Part shown: one piece after another, positions 16,467 to 24,241 of the stretch
Layout: each line of letters opens with the position of its first letter
Numbering within the stretch: the first letter of the stretch is position 1
Notes under the pieces: generated by a model
What the model was told of the DNA's origin: nothing
The model's input: only the letters and a program-made list of their open reading frames with translations
The model's database searches: none
Made by a program: the position numbers and the translations under genes
Source: CBDCUF01 sp965222525
GTDB lineage: Bacteria > Pseudomonadota > Alphaproteobacteria > Rickettsiales > UBA8987
Assembly: GCA_965222525.1 (NCBI GenBank)
Contig: OZ244955.1
Coordinates: forward strand, 372,001 to 436,000
Length of the DNA: 64,000 nt
Reading direction: 5' to 3'

Positions 16467-17840
16467 CTATCGTCTTGTACATACTCTGTTGCGACCACCC
16501 TGCTTGGCTTCATAGAGAGCCTCGTCAGCACGTTTCAGCAGGTCAAGCGCCATATCACCGCCCAGCCTTAATTCGCTCACCCCGATACTGACCGTACATT
16601 CCACCATAAAAGGCTCGGCGGAAATGGTAAAGGGACGCTCCGACATATATGCACGCACCCGCTCGGCCACCTTTTCAGCAACGGCAAGCTCGGTCTTCGG
16701 CAGAACAGCAACAAATTCCTCACCGCCCGGTCTTGTACATAAATCCGTACCACGAACACTGCTTTTTATCCGCTCCGCAACCTGTACCAGCACCTCGTCA
16801 CCAATATGGTGTCCCCAGCCGGGCTTATCGTTAACCTGCTTGAAATGGTCTATATCAATCACTATAATCGAGAGTGGCGTTTTTTTGGCCAGTGCCTCAT
16901 CGACCATATTGCCCAGATGGGCATCAAGATAGCGCCGGTTATATAATTTGGTCAGGCTATCCACTACAGCCGCAGAAAGCCCCGCCTCATAGGTTGCTTT
17001 CAGCCTGTCGAGATATTTCTTGGCCTTTATCTGGGTCAGAACCCTTGCCGTCAGCTCGTTAGGGTCCATCGGGGTCATGAGATAGTCGTCAATCCCGATT
17101 TCCAGCCCCTTGACAAGCATCTGCTTGTCATCCTCATCAATCAGGATAAGGATCGGCACCTGGCGGCCAGCCCGCTGCGAACGGATATTCATTGCCAGCC
17201 GCAGCCCGTCCTCGCCGTCCAGCATGGTGCTTACTATAATTAGGTCGAGATAGGCATCCACCGCCATATCCATAACTTCTTTCGGCTCCTTTACCTCGAC
17301 CACATGCCCTTGCTCCGACAATATTTTCTGCATTTTCTTCGACTGCACCACATCATCATCAACAAGTATTATCTTGCCGGTTATCTTCTCATCCGCGTTG
17401 ATAGAAGGTGTTTCAAGGACACCAAGTTCCTCACCAGTCTTGTCGCGCATACGCAACTCATCCAGCACGGTTTTATAGCGTACCAGCGACTTTACCCGTG
17501 CAAACAGATGTACTTCGTCTATAGGCTTGGTCAGGAAGTCATTAGCTCCAGCCTCAAGTCCACGTACCCTGTCTGTCTGCTCGCTTAATGCCGTTACCAT
17601 TACTACGGGGATATATGCAGTTTCAGGGTCGGATTTTATACGCTCGCAGGCTTCGAACCCGTCCATTTCCGGCATCATCACATCAAGCAGGACAATATCC
17701 GGCTGGCATTCCTCCACCCGTACCAGCGCATCCTTGCCATTTACCGCAGTAAACACTGTGTAATATTCGGCAGACAGCTTGGCCTCCAGCAGCTTTACAT
17801 TCTGCGGTATATCGTCAACTACAAGTACTCTGCCGGTCAT
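16467..17840 (-). CDS. pleD: PleD-type response regulator diguanylate cyclase
   Basis: The 457-residue REC-REC-GGDEF protein synthesises cyclic di-GMP on phosphorylation and drives cell-pole development and the motile-to-sessile switch in alphaproteobacteria. REC1 (1-120) has the phosphoacceptor Asp at about 53 in LLDVMMPEMDG. REC2 (155-275) has lost it (LIIVSTMLDGEDG), as in Caulobacter PleD. The GGDEF domain has GGEEF at 372-376 and an inhibitory I-site RGTD at 363-366. It lies downstream of divK on the same strand, the conserved divK-pleD arrangement. A palindrome separates the two genes. Confidence 0.94.
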   Translation of the reverse strand: MTGRVLVVDDIPQNVKLLEAKLSAEYYTVFTAVNGKDALVRVEECQPDIVLLDVMMPEMDGFEACERIKSDPETAYIPVVMVTALSEQTDRVRGLEAGANDFLTKPIDEVHLFARVKSLVRYKTVLDELRMRDKTGEELGVLETPSINADEKITGKIILVDDDVVQSKKMQKILSEQGHVVEVKEPKEVMDMAVDAYLDLIIVSTMLDGEDGLRLAMNIRSQRAGRQVPILILIDEDDKQMLVKGLEIGIDDYLMTPMDPNELTARVLTQIKAKKYLDRLKATYEAGLSAAVVDSLTKLYNRRYLDAHLGNMVDEALAKKTPLSIIVIDIDHFKQVNDKPGWGHHIGDEVLVQVAERIKSSVRGTDLCTRPGGEEFVAVLPKTELAVAEKVAERVRAYMSERPFTISAEPFMVECTVSIGVSELRLGGDMALDLLKRADEALYEAKQGGRNRVCTRR

Positions 17841-17851
17841 AACTTTTCTTT

Positions 17852-17939
17852 TTGAGTGAGTAGTGGATTGTGAGTAACGTGTAGTGGTGATTAGTCACCG
17901 GATTTCAAACTACACACAACCCTCTACTCACTACCCACA
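17852..17939. repeat. Word-type palindrome between divK and pleD, overlapping the divK 3' end
   Basis: The left arm is built of GAGTGAGTAGTGGATTG and GAGTAACGTGTAGTGG, and the right arm of CTACACACAACC and CTACTCACTACCCACAT. The right arm includes the divK stop codon (17924-17926) and its last codons, so the terminal residues of DivK (VGSE) are encoded by repeat sequence. Confidence 0.6.
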
Positions 17940-18322
17940 TACTTACCTACCATTTCAACAAATGAATCAATATCTATCGGTTTTGACAAATAATTCTCGC
18001 ATCCTGCCTGCAATATCCTGTCCTCATCCTCCTGCATCGCATATGCGGTAACCGCAATTATCGGTATTTCCGTAAAACCCTTATCCTGCTTTATTTCCTT
18101 TATCAAATCTATTCCCGATATATTGGGAAGCTGTATATCCATTATTATCAGGTCGGGGTTACCGGATTTCACCTCCTGAATTATATTTTCCCCGCCACGA
18201 ACGCCTATAACATCAAATCCATGTGCATCCAGAATATCACTGAACAGCTTGAGGTTCAGCTCATTATCCTCGACTATAAGGATTGTTTTTTTGCCGGACA
18301 AGTCTTCTGCAGGGCTGTTCAT
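17924..18322 (-). CDS. divK: DivK-type single-domain response regulator
   Basis: A 132-residue stand-alone receiver domain. In alphaproteobacteria DivK is phosphorylated by DivJ and PleC and controls the CtrA pathway and cell polarity. The acidic pair is in ILIVEDNELNLKLF. The phosphoacceptor Asp (about 62) is in DLIIMDIQLPNISG. The conserved Thr and Lys are in IIAVTAYAMQ and NYLSKPIDI. The first ten residues (MNSPAEDLSG) are an extension beyond the usual start. Its C-terminus runs into a palindromic repeat. pleD follows on the same strand. Confidence 0.9.
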   Translation of the reverse strand: MNSPAEDLSGKKTILIVEDNELNLKLFSDILDAHGFDVIGVRGGENIIQEVKSGNPDLIIMDIQLPNISGIDLIKEIKQDKGFTEIPIIAVTAYAMQEDEDRILQAGCENYLSKPIDIDSFVEMVGKYVGSE

Positions 18323-18394
18323 ACGGGCTACCTTTTTTGTTCCTTATAAGCCAGAAAATCTGAAAGATAAAGCAGGATAAATTTTCATAACATG

Positions 18395-18423
18395 TTGACA
18401 CTTCCTATAGCAAATAATACTAT
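18395..18423 (+). promoter_or_regulatory. Putative sigma-70 promoter for the MarR-type gene
   Basis: TTGACA at 18395-18400, a 17-base spacer, and TACTAT at 18418-18423. The start codon at 18461 lies about 37 bases downstream. It lies in the divergent gap between divK and the regulator gene. Confidence 0.55.
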
Positions 18424-18460
18424 TTCGGTATCGTAATTATAATCTGAAAGTGAGGTTTTT

Positions 18461-18859
18461 ATGTCATTCCAGCAGCCCTATCATCCGCCGCAATATACTG
18501 ATAAGCCGGTAGAATCTCCCTCGTGTGAAGAAAACAGGGAGGCGCTTTTGCTATGGCACAGGGTAATAGTGGAGGGGGTGCGTAATGATGATTATGATTT
18601 ATCGGCCAGGCAACTGGCAATATTGCTTACATTGAATAACGAGGCGGGAAGCCATACTATAAAATCGCTGTCCGTGCGTTTGGGGATTTCCAAGGCTCCC
18701 GTATCCCGCGCACTGAATTCGCTTTCAAAGCATGATTTAATCGAACGCAAGGTGGATATTAACGATCGCCGCAATATCTATATTCTGCTTACTGATGATG
18801 GAAAAGCATATCTGAAAAAGCTCAGCAACAGAATCATGAACTGCCTGGTGGAGATTTAG
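18461..18859 (+). CDS. MarR-family transcriptional regulator
   Basis: A 132-residue winged-helix regulator. After a proline- and tyrosine-rich N-terminus (MSFQQPYHPPQYTDKP), the MarR fold is visible: LSARQLAILLTLNNEAGSHTIKSLSVRLGISKAPVSRALNSLSKHDLIERKVDINDRRNIYILLTDDGKAYLKK read as helix-turn-helix plus wing, with the DRR wing signature. It is shorter at the C-terminus than canonical MarR proteins, so the dimerisation helix is reduced. Its target is unknown. It is transcribed divergently from divK. Confidence 0.85.
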   Translation: MSFQQPYHPPQYTDKPVESPSCEENREALLLWHRVIVEGVRNDDYDLSARQLAILLTLNNEAGSHTIKSLSVRLGISKAPVSRALNSLSKHDLIERKVDINDRRNIYILLTDDGKAYLKKLSNRIMNCLVEI

Positions 18860-18861
18860 AA

Positions 18862-18902
18862 AACAGGAAACCGGAAATACAGGAAATTTCCTGTATTCCT
18901 GC
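18862..18902. repeat. E-type palindrome (GGAATACAGGAAATTTCC class)
   Basis: AACAGGAAACCGGAAATACAG and its near complement TTTCCTGTATTCCTG form a hairpin directly after the MarR-type stop codon. The core AGGAAATTTCCTGTATTCCT also occurs at 23370-23400 and 38737-38757. Confidence 0.6.
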
Positions 18903-18908
18903 GCCCTT

Positions 18909-19054
18909 AGAGGGTGTCTTAAAATTCGCTATCATGTGGCGAAAATGACTGTTTTAGAGAACCGTACTGCATCGTACTTAAGGGTACGTGAAGCACGGAA
19001 GCGCAGAAAATAGTCATTTGCAGACCATGATAGTAGAATTTTAAGATACCCTCT
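18909..19054. repeat. Family B palindromic element, copy 1 (146 bp)
   Basis: The terminal inverted repeats are AGAGGGTGTCTTAAAATTC and its near complement ending at CCCTCT. The inner stem is GCTATCATG/CATGATAGT, and the next is GAAAATGACTGTTTT against GAAAATAGTCATTT. The centre is CGTACTTAAGGGTACG flanked by CCG/CGG. Related copies lie at 42952, 51934 and 59827. It has no coding capacity. Confidence 0.75.
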
Positions 19055-19064
19055 TACATTCCTT

Positions 19065-19775
19065 ATGAACAAACCCTTAATAGGCATAACACTGGATTGG
19101 GAGGAGAAGGGTAGCTTCTCCGAACGACCGTATTTTGCCTTGCGGGAGCATTATTTCAATGCGGTTGAGAATGCAGGCGGAGTGGTGGTTGGTATTCCGA
19201 CTACTATCGGCAAGCCAACAGATTACCTTGACCATCTGGATGGAGTAGTAATTTCCGGCGGGTGTTTTTCCTTTCCGGAAGAATGGTATACGGATATTGA
19301 TGAGCCACCGCCCTATACTCCTTCTCCGAGACTGGAAGCCGAACTTGATATAATCCGCCATGCGCTGGAACAGGATATGCCCCTGCTCGGTATATGCGCC
19401 GGAATGCAGTTGATGGCGGGGATGCATGGCTGCAAGCTCACCCGTAATCTGCATAAATATTACGGCACTGATACAGACCATTGGGAGGGTGCGCCCGCCG
19501 AGGAAGCAGCACATAAAACACAGGTCGTTAAAAACACTTTGCTACATAAAATACTCGGCACTAATGAATTCTCCTCCAATTCTCATCATCAGGAATCCGT
19601 CATAGAGGGAAACAGCGATGTGCTGATGAATTGCCTGGCTGAAGATTATGTTGTCGAGGGTATAGAACTTCCGAAATATAAATTCGCCCTTGGCCTGCAA
19701 TGGCACCCCGAATATCTGGTAAGCGAGGCTGACAGCAAAATATTCGATGCTTTTATTTCTGCCTGTAGAGGGTAG
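19065..19775 (+). CDS. Class I glutamine amidotransferase-like hydrolase (peptidase C26, PuuD-like)
   Basis: A 236-residue member of the gamma-glutamyl-gamma-aminobutyrate hydrolase family. MNKPLIGITLDWEE starts the fold. The nucleophile cysteine is in LLGICAGMQLMAG, and the His-Glu pair is in LGLQWHPEYLVSE. The GVVISGGCFSFPEEWY segment is the oxyanion-strand region. In E. coli PuuD this enzyme releases GABA in putrescine breakdown. Without other puu genes nearby the true substrate is uncertain. rluB starts 11 bases downstream, so the two are probably co-transcribed. Confidence 0.85.
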   Translation: MNKPLIGITLDWEEKGSFSERPYFALREHYFNAVENAGGVVVGIPTTIGKPTDYLDHLDGVVISGGCFSFPEEWYTDIDEPPPYTPSPRLEAELDIIRHALEQDMPLLGICAGMQLMAGMHGCKLTRNLHKYYGTDTDHWEGAPAEEAAHKTQVVKNTLLHKILGTNEFSSNSHHQESVIEGNSDVLMNCLAEDYVVEGIELPKYKFALGLQWHPEYLVSEADSKIFDAFISACRG

Positions 19776-19785
19776 AATCAGGGTA

Positions 19786-20520
19786 ATGGAAAGGATAGCG
19801 AAAGTAATTGCCCGTGCAGGGTTATGTTCCAGGCGGGAGGCGGAAAGATGGATTGCCGATGGCAGGGTTAGAATTAACGGTGAAATTACAGACAGCCCTG
19901 CGGTTAATGTAAGTGAGGGGGATGAAATAATCGTTGATGGTAATCCGCTACCCGAAGCACAGGAAACACAATTATGGCTGTTCCACAAACCTGCCGGTAT
20001 TATTACCACCCGCAATGACCCGCAAAACCGTACCACAATATTTGATATACTGCCTGAAAACCTGCCACGGGTAATTTCCGTTGGACGCCTTGACCTTAAC
20101 AGCGAAGGTCTGCTTCTGCTTACCAATAACGGGGAACTGGCACGCTATCTGGAACTGCCGGAAAATGCGCTGGAGCGGAAATATCGGGTGCGGGTATTCG
20201 GACAGGTTGATGAGAAAAAACTGGCTGCGCTTAAAGATGGTATTACGATAAAAGACCCTGAAAATGGCGAAAAAATCCGTTATGCCCCCATCAAGGCAAG
20301 GATAGAAAAAACCGGCAGGGGACGCAATTCATGGCTGTTATTTACTTTGCAGGAAGGCAGGAACCGTGAGATAAGGAAAATCTGCCAGCATATGGGGCTT
20401 TCGGTAAACCGCCTTATCCGCATATCATATGGTGATTTCCACCTGGGAAATCTTCCTGTCGGCGGAGTGAGAAAAGCTCCGCAGAAAATTGTAAAAACGC
20501 TAATATTTAAAGCAATATAA
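19786..20520 (+). CDS. rluB: 23S rRNA pseudouridine synthase RluB-type
   Basis: Isomerises a uridine in domain V of 23S rRNA to pseudouridine. The N-terminal S4 RNA-binding domain is MERIAKVIARAGLCSRREAERWIADGRVRING. The catalytic Asp is in VGRLDLNSEGLLLLTNNG, the signature of the RsuA/RluB/E/F branch. RNREIRKICQHMGLSVNRLIRISYG completes the core. Length 244 residues. The frame is open upstream to 19747, but the ATG at 19786 with GGGTA upstream fits the S4 start. RluB is preferred over RsuA because the LNSEG form is RluB-like. Confidence 0.88.
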   Translation: MERIAKVIARAGLCSRREAERWIADGRVRINGEITDSPAVNVSEGDEIIVDGNPLPEAQETQLWLFHKPAGIITTRNDPQNRTTIFDILPENLPRVISVGRLDLNSEGLLLLTNNGELARYLELPENALERKYRVRVFGQVDEKKLAALKDGITIKDPENGEKIRYAPIKARIEKTGRGRNSWLLFTLQEGRNREIRKICQHMGLSVNRLIRISYGDFHLGNLPVGGVRKAPQKIVKTLIFKAI

Positions 20521-20529
20521 CGGTAGTAT

Positions 20530-20559
20530 TTGACGATGTTACAATCATCTTTGTATTAA
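20530..20559 (+). promoter_or_regulatory. Putative sigma-70 promoter for the carboxylase gene
   Basis: TTGACG at 20530-20535, an 18-base spacer and TATTAA at 20554-20559. The start codon is at 20602. Confidence 0.45.
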
Positions 20560-20601
20560 AAAAACTTTACTAACAATCGTCAAGCAAACTATATTCCCCC
20601 T

Positions 20602-22611
20602 ATGTTCAAAAAGATACTTATTGCCAACAGGGGGGAGATTGCCCTCAGGATTATACGCACCGCAAGGCGGATGGGGATCAAGACCGTTGCAGTATATTCC
20701 TCGGCTGATACCAATGCGCTTTATGTTGCCCATGCCGATGAGGCGGTGCATATCGGACCTGCTCCTGCTGACCAGAGTTACCTGGTGATTGAGAATATCC
20801 TTGATGCGATACGTCAGACCGGTGCTGATGCGGTACATCCCGGTTACGGTTTCCTGTCGGAGAATGCTGAGTTCGCCGAGGCTCTGGCGAGGGAAGGAAT
20901 AGCCTTTATCGGCCCCGGGGTGGAGGCAATCCGCCAGATGGGCGACAAGATTGAATCCAAGAAAGTTGCGCAGAAGGCGAAAGTCAATACCATTCCCGGC
21001 TATACCGGCAATATCACTACCAGCCGTGAGGCTATCAAAATCGCCGGCAAGATAGGCTTTCCGGTTATGTTCAAGGCGGCGGCAGGCGGTGGCGGCAAGG
21101 GTATGCGGGTGGTGCATGACAAGACGGAGGTCAAGCGTGCGCTGGTATCCGCCCGCCGTGAGGCCAAGAAGAGCTTTAACGATGATCGGGTATTTGTTGA
21201 AAAGTTCATCGAAAATCCCCGCCATATTGAAATACAGGTTCTGGCCGATAGTTACGGTAATATAATATGCCTCGGTGAACGGGAATGTTCGATACAGCGC
21301 CACCACCAGAAGATAGTCGAGGAGGCTCCCAGCCCGTTTCTCGATGAGGCTACCCGTGAGAAAATGTATGAGCAGTCGGTATCTCTGGCGAAGAAGGTGG
21401 GATATAAATCCGCCGGTACTATTGAATATATAGCCGACCAGCAGAAGAACTTCTACTTCCTTGAAATGAATACCAGGTTGCAGGTGGAACATCCTGTCAC
21501 CGAAATGGTGACGGGCATGGACCTGGTCGAACAGATGATACGTATTGCTTACGGCGAGAAGCTGACCATGACCCAGAGTGATGTTGAGCTTAAAGGCTGG
21601 TCGATTGAATGCCGGGTTTATGCCGAAGACCCGACACGTGGATTTCTGCCTTCCACCGGCCGGATTACCGATTACAGCGAGCCTTCCACCAATGGCCGTG
21701 TCCGCATAGACAGCAGCGTATATGCCGGCGGTGAGGTCAGCATGTTCTATGACCCGATGATTGCCAAGATTATCTCCTATGATGAAAACCGGGCGGATGC
21801 GATAAAAAATATGCAGTCGGCGCTGGGGGAATATGTAATCAGCGGCATATCACATAATATCAGCTTTCTGGAGGCGCTGATGGCGCATCCCCGCTTTGCC
21901 GAGGGCAGGCTTTCCACCAATTTTATTGATGAGGAATATCCGGAAGGGTTTTCGGGAGCGGATATAGACGAGCAGAAAACCCGTGTATTGATTAGTGTCG
22001 GGGTGTTTATATTCCTGCGGGATGCGGGCAGGGCAGCCGGAATCAGCGGGCAGCTCGAAGGACGGCAGCGGCAGATCGGTACCAGATGGGTGGTTAATAT
22101 AGACGGCAGCAGTTACAGCGTTTATGTACGCAGCCGTGAGGAAGGATATGAGATACAATATGAATCACACCGCTTCGGTATCTATAGCCAGTGGGGGTTG
22201 GGCAGCCGTATGTTCCAGGGTAGCGTTGACGGCAAGCCGGTCAATGTCAAGATACAGTACGTACCGGGGGGGTATATGCTTACCTATGCCGGTTCCAATG
22301 CCAGTGTTACGGTGCGTTCGCCGCGGGTGGCGGAGCTGGGTAAATATATGCCGCAGCGTGATAGTAATGCCGGTTCAAATAACCTGGTAGCACCGATTTC
22401 CGGTATGGTGGTTGATGTCAAAGTTAAGGAGGGTGATGAGGTCAGTGCCGGACAGGAATTGATAATACTGGAAGCGATGAAGATGGAAAATACCTTGTAT
22501 TCCGCCCTTGACGGCAAAATCAGCAAAATATCCATCAACGCCGGAGATAGCGTTCAGGTGGATGATATACTGATTGAATTTGGCAATGCTACCTACAGCC
22601 ATTTAGGTTAA
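20602..22611 (+). CDS. pccA: Propionyl-/acetyl-CoA carboxylase alpha subunit (biotin carboxylase plus carrier)
   Basis: A 669-residue biotin-dependent carboxylase alpha chain. It carboxylates its own biotin with bicarbonate and ATP for transfer to an acyl-CoA by a beta subunit. The biotin carboxylase domain (1-450) starts MFKKILIANRGEIALRIIRTA, with the ATP-grasp AAGGGGKGMRVV and EMNTRLQVEHPVTEMVTGMDLV. A linker domain spans about 450-590. The biotinyl domain carries the biotin lysine at about 627 in EAMKMEN. Length and the fused carrier indicate the PccA-type rather than the separate AccB/AccC system. The beta subunit is not in the window, so substrate choice is inferred. Confidence 0.9.
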   Translation: MFKKILIANRGEIALRIIRTARRMGIKTVAVYSSADTNALYVAHADEAVHIGPAPADQSYLVIENILDAIRQTGADAVHPGYGFLSENAEFAEALAREGIAFIGPGVEAIRQMGDKIESKKVAQKAKVNTIPGYTGNITTSREAIKIAGKIGFPVMFKAAAGGGGKGMRVVHDKTEVKRALVSARREAKKSFNDDRVFVEKFIENPRHIEIQVLADSYGNIICLGERECSIQRHHQKIVEEAPSPFLDEATREKMYEQSVSLAKKVGYKSAGTIEYIADQQKNFYFLEMNTRLQVEHPVTEMVTGMDLVEQMIRIAYGEKLTMTQSDVELKGWSIECRVYAEDPTRGFLPSTGRITDYSEPSTNGRVRIDSSVYAGGEVSMFYDPMIAKIISYDENRADAIKNMQSALGEYVISGISHNISFLEALMAHPRFAEGRLSTNFIDEEYPEGFSGADIDEQKTRVLISVGVFIFLRDAGRAAGISGQLEGRQRQIGTRWVVNIDGSSYSVYVRSREEGYEIQYESHRFGIYSQWGLGSRMFQGSVDGKPVNVKIQYVPGGYMLTYAGSNASVTVRSPRVAELGKYMPQRDSNAGSNNLVAPISGMVVDVKVKEGDEVSAGQELIILEAMKMENTLYSALDGKISKISINAGDSVQVDDILIEFGNATYSHLG

Positions 22612-22661
22612 TTTCCTTATATTTTGTTATCGGCAAAAATTGTATGAGGCTTTTGAAAACA

Positions 22662-23267
22662 TTATATGTTTTTCAACACAAAAACACCGTATTCACCAAA
22701 TAGGTTGGCAGTGAAGTTGTCATGACTATTGAATTTGCGTGCCTTATCCTGTCCGTGTAGATATATACTTTGCTCGACATTACAACCAAGCTTTCGCGTC
22801 AGTACAATAAAATCGCGAATTGTACAGAAATGGATATTCGGCGTTTCATACCATTCATAGCTAAGTTTTTTGGTAACCGGCATCCGCCCTTTGAACGCCA
22901 GATATGAGCGGTTGCGGAGATGACCGAAATTGGGAATTACCACAATCACCTTGCGTGCAATCCTGAGCGCCTCCTCCAGTACCTCACGCGGATGTTTCAT
23001 CACCTGCATCGTAAGCACCATAATAGCATAATCAAAACCGTTGTCAGGGTAATATTGCAAATCGGTGTCGGCATTACCCTGTACTACCGCCAGTCCGCTT
23101 GCCACCGCCTTGCCAACCCGCTTGCCGTCAATTTCCAGTCCGTGTACAATGGCATTTTTTTCGGCAGATAAATGCGCGAGCAATTCTCCTTCACCACAAC
23201 CGATATCAATCACCCTGGCTCCATCGGAAACAAGACCTGCAACTACTTTATGATATTCGCCCAGCAT
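22662..23267 (-). CDS. metW: MetW-type methyltransferase-fold protein
   Basis: A 201-residue SAM-methyltransferase-fold protein. Motif I is VIDIGCGEGELLAHL, and IVHGLEIDGKRVGKAVASGLAVVQGNADTDLQYYPDNGFDYAIM is typical MetW. The C-terminal part has YEWYETPNIHFCTIRDF. MetW acts with the homoserine acyltransferase MetX in methionine synthesis, and metX normally lies immediately beside it. Here metX is absent and the gene stands alone between the carboxylase and dut, so it may work with a distant MetX. Confidence 0.9.
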   Translation of the reverse strand: MLGEYHKVVAGLVSDGARVIDIGCGEGELLAHLSAEKNAIVHGLEIDGKRVGKAVASGLAVVQGNADTDLQYYPDNGFDYAIMVLTMQVMKHPREVLEEALRIARKVIVVIPNFGHLRNRSYLAFKGRMPVTKKLSYEWYETPNIHFCTIRDFIVLTRKLGCNVEQSIYLHGQDKARKFNSHDNFTANLFGEYGVFVLKNI

Positions 23268-23347
23268 GGTATGGATTATATGGCGATTTTACCTGAAATT
23301 ACAAAGATTATGTTGCCTGCGATAAAAATTGTTGGATATTGGCGATA

Positions 23348-23420
23348 AAGAGTTTAAGAATACAGGAGTATCAGAATACAAGAAATTTCCTGTATTCCTG
23401 AATTCTTACACTCTTGAGTT
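23348..23420. repeat. E-type palindrome upstream of dut
   Basis: The left arm has AAGAGTTTAAGAATACAGGAG and CAGAATACAAGAAATT. The right arm has TTTCCTGTATTCCTG, AATTCTTAC and ACTCTTGAGTTTCTT. The two arms are mutually complementary over most of 70 bases. Confidence 0.6.
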
Positions 23421-23440
23421 TCTTATGTAAGGAGATAAAT

Positions 23441-23896
23441 ATGAATGAAGTCACTATAGCAATTAAGCCGCTAGAGCATGGTAATGGGCTGGATATTCCG
23501 TCATATGCGACCAAATCCAGTGCGGGACTGGATTTAGTTGCGGCAGTTAATGAGGATGTTAATCTTGCTTCGGGCGAGCGTGCGCTGGTTCCGGCAGGTT
23601 TCAATATGGCATTGCCGGAAGGTTATGAGGCGCAGATACGTCCGCGTTCCGGTCTGGCCCTCAAACACGGTATTACCCTGATGAACAGTCCCGGTACAAT
23701 TGATGCCGATTATCGTGGTGAGGTTAAAATTATCCTGGTGAATCTGGGGCAGGAGGAGTTTGTGGTAAGCCGCGGGATGCGTATAGCACAGATGGTAATC
23801 GCACCGGTTACAAGGGTAAATTTACAGGAGGTGGCCAATCTTGATGAAACCGATCGCGGGGAATGCGGGTTTGGCTCGACAGGAACTTACTGCTAG
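23441..23896 (+). CDS. dut: dUTP pyrophosphatase
   Basis: Hydrolyses dUTP to dUMP, keeping uracil out of DNA and supplying thymidylate synthase; it acts downstream of dcd. The trimeric dUTPase motifs are in order: SSAGLDLVA (motif 1), RPRSGLALKHGI (2), NSPGTIDADYRGE (3), RGMRIAQMVIAP (4) and the C-terminal RGECGFGSTG (5). It has 151 residues. The frame opens at 23414, but AAGGAGA at 23430 marks the ATG at 23441. The stop codon abuts repeat element 23897-24215. Confidence 0.96.
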   Translation: MNEVTIAIKPLEHGNGLDIPSYATKSSAGLDLVAAVNEDVNLASGERALVPAGFNMALPEGYEAQIRPRSGLALKHGITLMNSPGTIDADYRGEVKIILVNLGQEEFVVSRGMRIAQMVIAPVTRVNLQEVANLDETDRGECGFGSTGTYC

Positions 23897-24215
23897 CCCC
23901 CTCCCGTAAGCGAGAGGGGAGAAAATCTGCGCAATCTGTGATTGCCAGATTTCTGGGGAGGGAATGGTGAGGTAGTGGCTATTGGTATTTGGCTATTAGC
24001 TGTTGGTATTCCCCCACCAGAAATTCAATCTGTTGTCATGCTGAACTTGTTTCAGCATCCATCTGTCAGAATTCTGATGATTGACAAATCGTGACTATAC
24101 TTCCAAAATACAAAACATGTTTATTTATCATCAAAATTCCGTCATTGGAAAATGGATCCCGAAACAAGTTCGGGATGACAAAGCCGAATTTCTTGCCTAC
24201 CCTGCGCGGGAGAGG
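23897..24215. repeat. Family C palindromic element, copy 1, interrupted by a nested element
   Basis: The ends are CCCCTCCCGTAAGCGAGAGG and the complement of CTGCGCGGGAGAGG. The internal landmarks GATTGCCAGATTTCTGGGGA, GGCTATTAGCTGTTGG and TTCCCCCACCAGAAAT are shared with copies at 41991-42170 and 56965-57146, which are about 180 bp. This copy is longer because a 147-bp element (24034-24180) sits inside it. The gap of more than 300 bases between dut and the next gene holds only these repeats. Confidence 0.8.
24034..24180. repeat. Family D palindromic element nested in family C
   Basis: A 147-bp element with terminal inverted repeats TGTCATGCTGAACTTGTTTC and the complement of GAAACAAGTTCGGGATGACA. 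It interrupts the family C element between its AGAAATTCAATCTGT and GCCGAATTTCTTGCC segments, which are continuous in the other copies. It has no ORF and no clear target duplication. Similar 'gtcatcccgaacttgtttcggg' termini are familiar from intergenic repeats in several alphaproteobacterial genomes. Confidence 0.7.
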
Positions 24216-24241
24216 TTCTACATAACCAGCCAATAACCAAA

